Of a stretch of 64,000 bases of DNA, positions 16,783 to 25,497 are shown one piece after another (position 1 is the stretch's first letter; each line of letters begins with the position of its first letter). The position numbers and the translations under genes are program-made. The stretch comes from Streptomyces cyaneochromogenes (GTDB taxonomy: Bacteria > Actinomycetota > Actinomycetes > Streptomycetales > Streptomycetaceae): assembly GCF_003963535.1 (NCBI RefSeq), contig NZ_CP034539.1, forward strand, positions 5,332,001 through 5,396,000, in the 5' to 3' direction. The notes beneath the pieces are model-generated. The model did no database searches and was not told where the DNA came from. It was given only the letters and a program-made list of their open reading frames with translations.

Positions 16783-18434
16783 CGCAGACGACAAAGGCGG
16801 CCTCACCGGCCTCACCGGCCCCTTCAGCCCCCTCCGCGGCCCGCGGCACCGCCGTCATGGCCGCCGGATCCGTCGTCGGACGGGCCACCGGTTTCGCCCG
16901 TTCCGCCGTGGTCGCGGCAGCGCTGGGCACCATCGGGCCGGTCGCCGACGGCTACGCGGTCGGCAACGCCCTGCCCACCATCGTCTACATGCTGCTCCTC
17001 GGCGGCGCCCTGAACGCCGTCTTCGTGCCCGAGCTGGTCAAGGCCGCCAAGGAGCACGACGACGGCGGTGCCGCGTACACCGACCGGCTCGTCACCGTCT
17101 GCGTCGTCGCCCTGCTGGCGATCACCGCGACCGCGGTCTGGGCGGCCCCCGCGATCGTCGACGCGTACACCGACTACACCGGCGAGCAGGCGGCCATGAC
17201 CACCGCGTTCGCCCGCTACTGCCTGCCCCAGATCTTCTTCCTCGGACTGTTCACGCTGCTCGGGCAGGTACTCAACGCGCGCGGCCGGTTCGGCGCCATG
17301 ATGTGGGCGCCGGTCCTCAACAACCTCGTCGTCATCACCGTGTTCGGCCTGTACCTGGCGCTGGCCATGGGCGGCGGGGACACCCCCACCGCAGGGAACA
17401 CGCTCACCCCCACCGAGACCGCCGTGCTCGGCTGGGGCACGACCGCCGGTATCGCCGTCCAGGCACTCGCCCTCGTCCCCGCGCTGCGCGCGGCCCGCTT
17501 CCGCTGGCGGCCCCGCTTCGACTGGCGCGGCAGCGGTCTGACCCGCCCGCTGCGCGCGGCCGGCTGGCTGGTGCTGCTGGTCCTGGCCAACCAGGCCGCC
17601 TACTGGGTCACCACCAGGCTGGCCACCACCGCGGGCCTCGACGGCGGCCCCGGCTACGGCGCGTACAACAACGCCTATGTCCTGTGGGTCGTACCGCACG
17701 GCATCATCACCGTCTCCGTGGTGACCGCGCTGCTTCCCCGGATGAGCGCGGCCGCCGCCGACGGGGACAGCGCGGCCCTGCGGCGCGACGTCTCCCATGC
17801 CCTGAGGGTCTGCGCCGCCGCCGTCGTACCCGCCGCCTGCGCGCTGTTCGCCCTCGCCCAGCCGGTGATGGCCCTCGTCTTCGGATACGGCAGAACCAGC
17901 GCCGCCGACACGGCCGCCATGGCCGGGATCCTGATGGCCTTCGCGCCGGGACTCGTCGCGCTGTCCGGCCAGTACGTCCTGTCCCGCACTTTCTACGCGC
18001 TCTCCGACACCCGTACGCCGTTCCTGCTCAACCTCGTGATCGTCGCCCTCAACGCGGGACTGTCCCTGGCCGCCGCGCACCTGCTGCCGGCCCGCTGGGC
18101 CGTGACGGGCATGGCGGCGGCGTACTCGCTGGCCCTGGGCGCGGGCTGGGCGGTGACCGCCCGGGTGCTGAGCCGCAGGCTCGCCGTCGCCCGCCCCCTG
18201 CGCTCGTCCGCCGCCGGCGCCCACGCACGACTGCTCCTCGCCGCCGTCCCCGCCACGACGCTGGGTTACCTCGCCGCCCTGGGAACCGCACGGGCGGGGG
18301 CGTTGGTCTCCACGGTTGCCGGCGCGACCGCCGTCGTCGTCACCTTCGCCCTGCTCGCCCGTCCGCTGCGGCTCGCCGAACTCGAAGCGCTGCTCAGCGG
18401 CGTACGCCGCAGATTGACCCGTACCCGCCCCTGA
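16779..18434 (+). CDS. murJ: MurJ-family lipid II flippase
   Basis: A 551-residue polytopic membrane protein of the MVF/MOP superfamily. The first helix region (GRATGFARSAVVAAALG), LPTIVYMLLLGGALNAVFVPEL and QIFFLGLFTLLGQVLNARGRFG are diagnostic for MurJ, which moves lipid II across the membrane. Helices run to the C-terminus, without the long pseudokinase tail of mycobacterial MurJ (MviN). Start ATG overlaps the upstream FemAB-like stop. The pairing links precursor branching to flipping. A response regulator follows 23 bases later. Confidence 0.93.
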   Translation: MTQTTKAASPASPAPSAPSAARGTAVMAAGSVVGRATGFARSAVVAAALGTIGPVADGYAVGNALPTIVYMLLLGGALNAVFVPELVKAAKEHDDGGAAYTDRLVTVCVVALLAITATAVWAAPAIVDAYTDYTGEQAAMTTAFARYCLPQIFFLGLFTLLGQVLNARGRFGAMMWAPVLNNLVVITVFGLYLALAMGGGDTPTAGNTLTPTETAVLGWGTTAGIAVQALALVPALRAARFRWRPRFDWRGSGLTRPLRAAGWLVLLVLANQAAYWVTTRLATTAGLDGGPGYGAYNNAYVLWVVPHGIITVSVVTALLPRMSAAAADGDSAALRRDVSHALRVCAAAVVPAACALFALAQPVMALVFGYGRTSAADTAAMAGILMAFAPGLVALSGQYVLSRTFYALSDTRTPFLLNLVIVALNAGLSLAAAHLLPARWAVTGMAAAYSLALGAGWAVTARVLSRRLAVARPLRSSAAGAHARLLLAAVPATTLGYLAALGTARAGALVSTVAGATAVVVTFALLARPLRLAELEALLSGVRRRLTRTRP

Positions 18435-18457
18435 CCATCACCGAGGGAGAACCACCG

Positions 18458-19141
18458 ATGCCCCGCGTGCTCCTCATCGAGGACGACCCTTCCGTACGCG
18501 AGGGGGTCGAACTCGGTCTGCGCCGCCGCGGCCACGAGGTACGGGCGGCCGCGACCGGCGAGGCCGGCCTCGCCGCGATGGCCGAGTTCCGCCCCGACCT
18601 GCTGCTGCTGGATTTGATGCTGCCCGGCATGAACGGCGTACAGGTCTGCCGCCGGGTCCGCGAGCGCAGCCAGCTGCCGATCATCATGCTCACCGCGCGC
18701 GGCGACGACTTCGACGTGGTCATCGGCCTGGAAGCCGGTGCCGACGACTACATCGTCAAGCCCGCCCGCACCGAGGTGATCGAGGCCCGGATCCGTGCCG
18801 TACTGCGCCGCCTGGACGACGGCGGCCAGGGCCGGCAGGCCATCGAGGTCCACGGCGAACTCGCCATCGACCGGGTCGGACTGACCGTCACCAAGGCCGG
18901 CCGGCCGCTCGCGCTCGCCCCCTCGGAGCTCAAGCTCCTGCTGCACCTCTCCGCCGCCCCCGAGCAGGTGTTCAGCAGACAGCAACTGCTGGAGCACGTC
19001 TGGGACCACAGCTACCACGCCGACGCCCGGCTGGTCGACGCCTGCGTCGCACGCCTGCGCGGCAAGATCGAGAACGAGGTCGGCAGCCCCCGCTACGTCC
19101 AGACACTGCGGGGCTTCGGCTACCGCTTCGGACCGCTGTGA
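18458..19141 (+). CDS. OmpR-family response regulator
   Basis: A 227-residue regulator with receiver (IEDD pocket, Asp52 in LLLDLMLPGMNG, Thr in IMLTARGDD, Lys in YIVKPA) and OmpR winged helix (FSRQQLLEHVWDH, then VRYQ-like PRYVQTLRGFGYRF). It binds DNA when phosphorylated by the adjoining kinase. GAGGGAGA precedes the ATG. The last codons overlap the kinase start (GTGA). In this setting the pair probably senses envelope state, inferred from the neighbouring wall genes and the following lipoprotein. Confidence 0.93.
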   Translation: MPRVLLIEDDPSVREGVELGLRRRGHEVRAAATGEAGLAAMAEFRPDLLLLDLMLPGMNGVQVCRRVRERSQLPIIMLTARGDDFDVVIGLEAGADDYIVKPARTEVIEARIRAVLRRLDDGGQGRQAIEVHGELAIDRVGLTVTKAGRPLALAPSELKLLLHLSAAPEQVFSRQQLLEHVWDHSYHADARLVDACVARLRGKIENEVGSPRYVQTLRGFGYRFGPL

Positions 19142-20616
19142 GCACCGGCCCTCGCCGGTCGCGGTTCAGGGCGTTCGGGCTGCGTACGCGGCTCATGCTC
19201 GCCTTCCTGCTGGTCGCCGCGGTCAGCGCGGGCACCACGGCCGCGCTGACCTATCGCGAGGCCCGCACCGCGCTGCTGGAGACCGCCCAGGACACGGCGG
19301 TCACGTCGTTCCGCGACCAGGTCCAGCAGACCGCCTTCGGGCTGCCCATGCGGGGAGGCGAGGACCTGGAGTCGGTCCTGCGTGACATCGCCCGCAAGGG
19401 CAAGCCGCACCCCTGGGTGGTGTTCGCCGAGTACGGCTCCGTCCGCGCCTCCTCGGGCGAGAACCCGGTCTCCACGGTCATCACCCCCGAACTGCGCCGC
19501 GCCGCGCGGGCCAACCCCCACGGCATGTTCGAGCGGGTCGTCAAGGACGGCGTCCCCTACCTGACCATCGCCATGCCCATGGTCTTCAAGACAGGCCCGT
19601 ACAGCGTGGTGCCCAGCGGGCTCGTCCTCTACGCCGTCATGCGGCTGACCGACGAGCAGATCAACGTCGACGCCCTCCTCATGGCCGGCCGGGACGGCGC
19701 CCTGCCCGGCCTCGCCATCGCGCTGATCCCCGGCCTGATCGCGGCGCGCAGCGTGCTGCGCCCGGTGCGGGAACTGCGCCAGGCGGCCCGGAGCATGGGC
19801 AGCGGCCGGCTCGACACCCGGATCCCGGTGCGCGGCAGCGACGAACTGGCCGACCTGGCACGCACCTTCAACGAGTCGGCCGCCCAACTGGAAGACTCCG
19901 TACGGGAACTGCGCGAGGCCGAGGCCCGCGCCCGCCGTTTCGCCTCCGACGTCTCGCACGAACTGCGTACCCCCCTCGCCGGAATGCTCGCCGTCACGGA
20001 GGTCCTCGACGAGGACGCGGACCACCTCGACGCCGACACCGCCCGCGCGGTCCGGCTGGTCAGCGCGGAGACCGGAAAGCTCGCCGTGCTCGTCGAGGAC
20101 CTGATGGAGATCTCCCGCTTCGACGCCCGCGCGGCCGAGTTGAACGCCGACGAGGTCGACGTCGCCGAGGCCATCCGCAAGACCCTGCACAACCGGCACT
20201 GGACCGACGACCGCGTCCGCACCGACCTGCCCACCGGCATCCGCGCCCGTCTCGACCCCCGCCGCTTCGACGTCGTGATCGCCAACCTCGTCGGCAACGC
20301 CCTGCGCCACGGCAGCGCGCCGGTGACGGTACGCCTGCGCACCGAGACCCGCTCCCCGTCCGGACCCGCGCTGCTGATCACGGAGGTCGCGGACGACGGC
20401 CCCGGCATCCAGCCCGCCGTGCTCCCCCATGTCTTCGACCGCTTCTACAAGGCCGACGCGGCCCGCACCCGCTCGGCGGGCAGCGGCCTGGGCCTGGCGA
20501 TCACCCTGGAGAACGTGAGGCTGCACGGCGGAACGATCCGAGCGGGGAACCGGCCCGGGGGCGGTGCCGTCTTCACCGTCGAGATACCGCTCCACACGGA
20601 GGAGGCCGGCGGATGA
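19138..20616 (+). CDS. Sensor histidine kinase (HAMP, HisKA, HATPase)
   Basis: A 492-residue classic sensor: first membrane helix (LMLAFLLVAAVSAG), extracytoplasmic sensing region of about 140 residues, second helix near 185-205 (LPGLAIALIPGLIA), HAMP (RSVLRPVRELRQAA), HisKA box with phosphoacceptor His274 (FASDVSHELRTPL), and N, G1, F and G2 boxes (NLVGNALRHG, DDGPGI, VFDRFYKAD, GSGLGLAI). It starts at GTG overlapping the regulator stop and ends overlapping the lipoprotein start (ATGA), so three genes are coupled. Confidence 0.93.
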   Translation: MSTGPRRSRFRAFGLRTRLMLAFLLVAAVSAGTTAALTYREARTALLETAQDTAVTSFRDQVQQTAFGLPMRGGEDLESVLRDIARKGKPHPWVVFAEYGSVRASSGENPVSTVITPELRRAARANPHGMFERVVKDGVPYLTIAMPMVFKTGPYSVVPSGLVLYAVMRLTDEQINVDALLMAGRDGALPGLAIALIPGLIAARSVLRPVRELRQAARSMGSGRLDTRIPVRGSDELADLARTFNESAAQLEDSVRELREAEARARRFASDVSHELRTPLAGMLAVTEVLDEDADHLDADTARAVRLVSAETGKLAVLVEDLMEISRFDARAAELNADEVDVAEAIRKTLHNRHWTDDRVRTDLPTGIRARLDPRRFDVVIANLVGNALRHGSAPVTVRLRTETRSPSGPALLITEVADDGPGIQPAVLPHVFDRFYKADAARTRSAGSGLGLAITLENVRLHGGTIRAGNRPGGGAVFTVEIPLHTEEAGG

Positions 20617-21299
20617 GGCGTGCGCGGACGCGCCGAGGCGCGGCGCCCGTCGTCGTCGCCCTCGCCTCCGCGGCGGCCGTACCGCTGCTGGGCGGCTGTG
20701 GCATCCAGGAGACCGACGTCATCGAGGCGGGCGGTCCCGCCAGCTTCCAGGCCTTCCTCGACCGCGACTACGACATGCTGCTCTTCTTCCGTTCCCCCGA
20801 CGGAGGTCTGAGCGCCGTGATCCGCAGGATCGAGCCCCCGGTCGGGTCCGGCGACGGAAACACCGGGCTCGGCGACGGATACACCGAGTCGGGCTCCGGA
20901 TACCAGAACCTCGGCGACACAGCGCGACCGGTGCCGACGGAGAAGGTCGTCCTGGCGCTGCTCGCCGGACCAGGGAAGGAAGACCGAGCCGCCGGCCTGA
21001 GCACGTCCCTCCCCGCCGCCCGCCCCGGCGCAACCGTCGAGGTCGGCCTCTCCCCGGACGGCAAGGTCACGACCCGCCTCCCGCTGGCCCTGGAGGGACT
21101 GTCCGGCACGGCGCTGCGTCAGCTGACCTGCACGATCGCCTACAGCCAGGACGCCGACGGCCAGGTCACCGTGGAACTGACGGGACAGGACGGCGCATCG
21201 AGGTCCGGCACCTGTGGCCTCGCCCCCGGCAGCACCGAGAACGCACCCGCGCGGCCCGAAGTCCGGGCACGGACGACGCCGACGGTCACGAGCGGCTGA
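20613..21299 (+). CDS. Lipoprotein coupled to the two-component system
   Basis: A 228-residue protein with a basic N-terminus and lipobox LLGGC (Cys29). The body contains VPTEKVVLALLAGPGKEDRAAGLSTSLP, a pattern seen in GerM/LpqB-type modules, then a second small domain ending with LRQLTCTIAYSQ and a Cys near the C-terminus. The ATGA overlap with the kinase points to a partner that modulates the sensor, as lipoproteins do in other actinobacterial two-component operons. That role is inferred from position. Confidence 0.75.
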   Translation: MRRARTRRGAAPVVVALASAAAVPLLGGCGIQETDVIEAGGPASFQAFLDRDYDMLLFFRSPDGGLSAVIRRIEPPVGSGDGNTGLGDGYTESGSGYQNLGDTARPVPTEKVVLALLAGPGKEDRAAGLSTSLPAARPGATVEVGLSPDGKVTTRLPLALEGLSGTALRQLTCTIAYSQDADGQVTVELTGQDGASRSGTCGLAPGSTENAPARPEVRARTTPTVTSG

Positions 21300-21341
21300 G
21301 CCGGCGCCCCGAGCGGGCACCGTGGTCCGGGCGTGACGCGG

Positions 21342-22001
21342 TCACGTCGCCGACGTACCCGCCAGATCGTCCAGCTCTGCGGCGAAGAGCTGCGCGGGGT
21401 CGATTCCCATACCGCTGAAGTGACCGGCGAGTTCCAGGGACAGGACACCGTGCAGCCGGGTCCAGAAGGCCAGGGCCCGGTGGAGGGCCGCGGGCGGGGC
21501 GGGATGACCGGCCGCCCAGTCCCGGTGGCCTTCGAGGTGCGCCTCGAACGGTGTCGCCGGTCCGTCGGAGGGCAGCGCGGCGCAGGCGTCCAGCAGGGTC
21601 GCCATGATCTCGGACGAGATCGCGGTGGTGTCGTCGGGCGCCTGGTAGCCGGGGACGGGCGTGCCGTAGATGAGGAAGTAGCGCTGGGGGTCCCGCAGGG
21701 CCCATGCCCGCAAGGCGTGCGCCAGCGCGGTCACATCGGCACCGGACGCCTCCGAGGTCGCGCGGAAGGCGTCGGCGAGGCTTCGGTACGCGTCTCTCAC
21801 CAGCTCGGTGATCAGGTCGTCGCGGCCGCCGAAGTACCGGTACAGCGCGGGTCCGCTCATGCCCATCTGCTTGGCGATGGCGTTGAGGGAGAGCGCGGAG
21901 GCGCCGGCCGTGGCGATCTGCTCCCATGCGCGTTGCTTGATCTCCGTACGCACCTGGGCGCGGTAGCGCTCGCGCGGGGTCTTCGCCTCCGAGTTCACCA
22001 T
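21342..22001 (-). CDS. TetR-family regulator
   Basis: A 219-residue regulator. Residues about 18-64 form the TetR HTH: QIATAGASALSLNAIAKQMG, then MSGPALYRYFGGRDDL. The C-terminal domain (FEAHLEGHRDWAAG, then FWTRLHGVLSLELAGHF) is of the WHG/TetR_C type. It is divergent from a quinone-reductase-like gene with an inverted repeat over the promoter between them, so it most likely represses that gene and itself and is released by an electrophile or drug-like ligand. ATG 21999-22001 is the only good start. Confidence 0.9.
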   Translation of the reverse strand: MVNSEAKTPRERYRAQVRTEIKQRAWEQIATAGASALSLNAIAKQMGMSGPALYRYFGGRDDLITELVRDAYRSLADAFRATSEASGADVTALAHALRAWALRDPQRYFLIYGTPVPGYQAPDDTTAISSEIMATLLDACAALPSDGPATPFEAHLEGHRDWAAGHPAPPAALHRALAFWTRLHGVLSLELAGHFSGMGIDPAQLFAAELDDLAGTSAT

Positions 22002-22018
22002 GGTTAGAGGGTATCACT

Positions 22019-22058
22019 GAAGTTATTGACACTTTCGAGTCCGTGCGGTTATAACTTC
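22019..22058 (+). promoter_or_regulatory. Promoter with flanking inverted repeat (TetR operator candidate)
   Basis: TTGACA (22026-22031) and TATAAC (22050-22055) are 18 bases apart and form a strong promoter for the rightward oxidoreductase gene. Perfect half-sites GAAGTTAT (22019-22026) and ATAACTTC (22051-22058) overlap the two hexamers, so a bound repressor dimer or tetramer would block RNA polymerase. Confidence 0.7.
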
Positions 22059-22107
22059 TAACGAACGTGAAGCCGAGTAACCCACCGACTCTGTGGAGGT
22101 CGTCGCC

Positions 22108-23139
22108 ATGAACACCGAAGAACTCGTCGAGGTCGTCCTGCCGGGCAAGGTCGAGCCCGAGGGGCTGCAGATCCGGCAGGGCGCCGTACCCGCCGCGGGT
22201 CCGGGCCAGGTCGTGATCCGGGTGGAGGCGACCGGCGTCTCCTTCGCCGAGCAGCAGATGCGGCGCGGCCGCTACTACGACCAGCCGCCCTTCCCGTTCG
22301 TGCCCGGCTACGACCTCGTCGGTACGGTGCTGGCGACCGGCGAGGGCGTCGAGCCGGGCCTGGCCGGCACCCGGGTCGCCGCGCTGGTGAAGGTCGGCGG
22401 CTGGGCCAGCCACGTGCTCGGCGAGGCGGCGGACGTGGTGCCGGTGCCCGACGGGATCGGCGCGGCGGAAGCGGAGACCCTCGTCGTCAACGGCATCACC
22501 GCCTGGCAGATGCTGCACCGCAAGGCCCGCGTCCGGGCGGGGCACACCGTCGTGGTGCACGGCGCGAACGGCGGCGTCGGCTCGGTCCTGGTCCAGCTCG
22601 CCCAGGCCGCCGGCGCGCGGGTGATCGGCACGGCGTCCGAGCGCCACCACGACGCCCTGCGGGACCAGGGCGTCACCCCCGTCGACTACCGCGCCGACGA
22701 CGTCGCCGCCCGCATCCGCGCACTCGCCCCCGGCGGGGTGGACGCCGTCTTCGACCACGTCGGCGGCCGCGGCATCGTCGACTCCTGGCGCCTCCTCGCC
22801 CCCGGCGGCACCCTCGTCTCGTACGGCAGCGCCTCGACCCGGGACGACGAGGGCTCCAAGCAGTGGCCCGTCCTCAAGCTGCTCGGCCGGGTGTGGCTGT
22901 GGAACGCCCTGCCCAACCGCCGCCGCGCGTACTTCTTCAACGTCTGGGCCGGCCGGGCCCTGGCCAAGAACCGCTTCCGCGCCCGCCTGCGCGCCGACCT
23001 CACCCAGGTCTTCGCCGCCCTCCAGCGCGGCGAGGTCACGGCCCGGATCGCCGCGCAACTGCCGCTCACCCGCGTCGCCGACGCCCTGCGGCTGGCGGAG
23101 TCGGGCACGGCGGCCGGAAAGGTCGTGCTGAACCCGTAG
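22108..23139 (+). CDS. Medium-chain reductase, quinone oxidoreductase-like
   Basis: A 343-residue zinc-independent MDR protein. It shows the GroES-like domain (PFPFVPGYDLVGTV), the Rossmann motif GANGGVGSVLVQLAQAAGA and the C-terminal AGKVVLNP typical of quinone oxidoreductase/enoyl reductase members. It should reduce quinones or alpha,beta-unsaturated carbonyls with NADPH. ATG 22108 is preceded by GGAGGT. Divergent TetR control suggests a stress- or substrate-inducible enzyme. Confidence 0.88.
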   Translation: MNTEELVEVVLPGKVEPEGLQIRQGAVPAAGPGQVVIRVEATGVSFAEQQMRRGRYYDQPPFPFVPGYDLVGTVLATGEGVEPGLAGTRVAALVKVGGWASHVLGEAADVVPVPDGIGAAEAETLVVNGITAWQMLHRKARVRAGHTVVVHGANGGVGSVLVQLAQAAGARVIGTASERHHDALRDQGVTPVDYRADDVAARIRALAPGGVDAVFDHVGGRGIVDSWRLLAPGGTLVSYGSASTRDDEGSKQWPVLKLLGRVWLWNALPNRRRAYFFNVWAGRALAKNRFRARLRADLTQVFAALQRGEVTARIAAQLPLTRVADALRLAESGTAAGKVVLNP

Positions 23140-23213
23140 CGAGCACCCGAGCACCGGATCCGATCACCACAGCGAATCAAACGGGACAACGAAACCGAAA
23201 CGAGGGGAACACC

Positions 23214-23846
23214 ATGTCCAGCACCGGCCCGTCGAACTCACCCCGCGCGCGTACGGCCGCCGTCACGGTCGCGCTGGCCGTCAGCGCCGTTCTCGCGAGC
23301 ACCATCCCGACCGCACAGGCCGCCCACGGCGGTACGTCCCAGTGCGGCGGGCGAGGCGTCGACGGCACCGCCCTCATCCGCTATGAGTCCGACATCGTCA
23401 TCAAGGCGCCACTGAGCACGGTCTGGAAGCTGCAGACCGACGTCGAACGCTGGCCGTCCTGGCAGCCGCCGGTCACCACCGCCGAGCGTCTCGACCCCGG
23501 CCGCCTGAAGGCGGGTTCGCAGTTCCGGTGGACGACCCCCGCGCCCGCCACCCCCACGACCCCCGCCACCACACTCACCATCACGTCCACCGTTCAGGAA
23601 CTCCGGCGCGACAACTGCATCCTGTGGAGCGGACCCGCGGCAGGCGAGGGGCTGCGCATCGACGAGGGCGTCCACCTGTGGACCTTCAGGAAGGTCAAGG
23701 GCGGCGTGCGCGTCCACACCGAGGAAACCTGGACCGGCTCCCAGGTCGAGGCGGACGTCCCCACCGCGACCGAGGCCCTCGGCACGGGCCTCGAAGCGTG
23801 GCTGCGCGACCTGAAGACCACCGCCGAAGCCCAACGAATGCCCTGA
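23214..23846 (+). CDS. Exported SRPBCC-fold protein
   Basis: A 210-residue protein with a signal peptide (VALAVSAVLASTIPTAQA) and a START/polyketide-cyclase-like domain: ESDIVIKAPLSTVWKLQTDVERWPSW is the hallmark entry into the SRPBCC hydrophobic cavity, and the C-terminal helix LGTGLEAWLRDLKTTAE closes it. The fold binds hydrophobic ligands. Export of it is less common than cytoplasmic forms. GAGGGGA precedes the ATG. It lies 74 bases after the quinone reductase in the same direction, perhaps in the same TetR-controlled unit. Confidence 0.8.
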   Translation: MSSTGPSNSPRARTAAVTVALAVSAVLASTIPTAQAAHGGTSQCGGRGVDGTALIRYESDIVIKAPLSTVWKLQTDVERWPSWQPPVTTAERLDPGRLKAGSQFRWTTPAPATPTTPATTLTITSTVQELRRDNCILWSGPAAGEGLRIDEGVHLWTFRKVKGGVRVHTEETWTGSQVEADVPTATEALGTGLEAWLRDLKTTAEAQRMP

Positions 23847-23889
23847 CGTGGCGGACTGACGCGGCGGTCCTTGTGTCGTCCGCCGTCAC

Positions 23890-25269
23890 TCACACCATTT
23901 CGGGCTGAGGTTCCAGCTGCCGCGCCGACGCGTCCTTCGGTTCCCAGAGTCTGGTGGCTCGTACATAGCCGTAAACCACCGAGGTCATCGCCAGAATGAG
24001 AAGTGGTCCGAAAACCCGCGGATGTGCGGCCATCTCCATCGGCGCATAGCGATAGGACACCAAGAGCGCGGCGAAGACCGATGTGCCGTAGGCGACCAGC
24101 TGAATTCCCGACCGGTCCCAGCCGCGTGCGTGCGAGCGCAGCGCCGCCTCGATCGTGAGCGCGAAGACCACGCCGGCGATGAGATCCACGCCGTAGTGGT
24201 AGCCGAAGCCGAGTGTCGCGGCGAGCGTGGCGACGAGCCAGAACGTGCCGGCGTATCGCAGAAGCCGCGAGCTCTTGCGGGTATGGATGAAGATTGCGGT
24301 GGCCCACGCCGTGTGCAGGCTGGGCATGCAGTTGCGGGGGGTGATCGCGTCGTACGGCATCGAGTGCGGGGCACTGAACGGCGGCGGTGTGTGGGGCCAC
24401 AGGTTGGCCAGCGCCCAGTGCACGCCGCCGGTTCCGGAGGCGCCCGGGCCGTAGGCGAAGACCGGTCCGACCACCGGGAAGATCATGTAGAAGGCCGGTC
24501 CGATGAGGCCGATGACCAGGAAGGTGCGCACCAGGTGATGGCGCGGGAAGCGGCGTTCGGCGGCCACGTGGCGCAGCTGGTACAGCGCGACGACGGCCGC
24601 GGCCACCGCGAGCTGGGCGTAGACGTAGTCGAGGACATGGGTGCCGATCGGCCCGATGGCCGCGAGGGTCCGGCCTGCCAGCCATGACGGGTCGCCCAGT
24701 GCGTGATCGGCGACGGCCAGGTACGGGTCGAGCACCGTGGGGCGGGTCTTCGCCGTGATGAGCAGCCAGGTGTCGCCGATCTTGCGGCCGGCCACGAGCA
24801 GCAGGCCCAGCCCGACGCCCTTCAACAGCAGGACACGGTCCTGGCCGGTGCGGCGCGTGACGGCGATGACCGCGCACCCCAACATCACCCACAACGCGCC
24901 GCTGCCGAAGAAATGGCCGCCGGGCGGCTCGGCGCCGACCGCCCACCGTCCCAGTGCGAAGACGCTGTCGATACCGATCGCGACACCGGCCGCGACGAAC
25001 CGTTGCCGCCAGGGGAGCACCACCATCATCAACGCCATACCGGCGTACAGCGGGCCCGGCTTGGGGGCATATATCAGGTCTTTGACCTGACTGGTCATCG
25101 GCCCCGGTGCGCCGTCGCAGTAGTACCGTGCGGCGATCTCCATCGAGATGAGGAGGCCGAGGGCCGCCACGCCCGCCGCGGCCCACAGCATCGCCCGTGG
25201 TGGACGCCGCGAGGTGCGCGTATGTATGTCCTTTATCCGCGAAAAGATCCGCGATGGTATAGGTATCAA
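23890..25269 (-). CDS. PAP2-superfamily membrane enzyme (inositol phosphorylceramide synthase-like)
   Basis: A membrane protein of up to 459 residues. The C-terminal third holds the PAP2 phosphatase motifs NCMPSLHTAW and GYHYGVDLIAG of the Aur1/PAP2_3 branch. The N-terminal two thirds add further helices. Such enzymes transfer or hydrolyse phospho-head groups of lipids. In actinobacteria the substrate is unknown. The start is uncertain: TTG 25269 gives the longest frame but has no good ribosome site, and ATG 25191 just before the first helix is a fair alternative. Divergent from the M1 peptidase across an unusually A+T-rich gap. Confidence 0.8.
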   Translation of the reverse strand: MIPIPSRIFSRIKDIHTRTSRRPPRAMLWAAAGVAALGLLISMEIAARYYCDGAPGPMTSQVKDLIYAPKPGPLYAGMALMMVVLPWRQRFVAAGVAIGIDSVFALGRWAVGAEPPGGHFFGSGALWVMLGCAVIAVTRRTGQDRVLLLKGVGLGLLLVAGRKIGDTWLLITAKTRPTVLDPYLAVADHALGDPSWLAGRTLAAIGPIGTHVLDYVYAQLAVAAAVVALYQLRHVAAERRFPRHHLVRTFLVIGLIGPAFYMIFPVVGPVFAYGPGASGTGGVHWALANLWPHTPPPFSAPHSMPYDAITPRNCMPSLHTAWATAIFIHTRKSSRLLRYAGTFWLVATLAATLGFGYHYGVDLIAGVVFALTIEAALRSHARGWDRSGIQLVAYGTSVFAALLVSYRYAPMEMAAHPRVFGPLLILAMTSVVYGYVRATRLWEPKDASARQLEPQPEMV

Positions 25270-25497
25270 TTGCCTGGCGCCGATTTGCTATTCATCTGAC
25301 CAGGCCACTTCTCGCACTGGATGGCATGGTTTTGGTGGAGGGCCTCGGAAGGCCATGGGCTCGAACATGCTATCGGACGCCGAATTGGCCCTGGCAGCCG
25401 GAAAGTGCGTAAAGAAACTTTTACCCGCATTGAGACAACCAAGAGGCAATGAAGGGTTTCTGACGTCTCGCGTCCCCCGATCGATTGGAGACACGAG

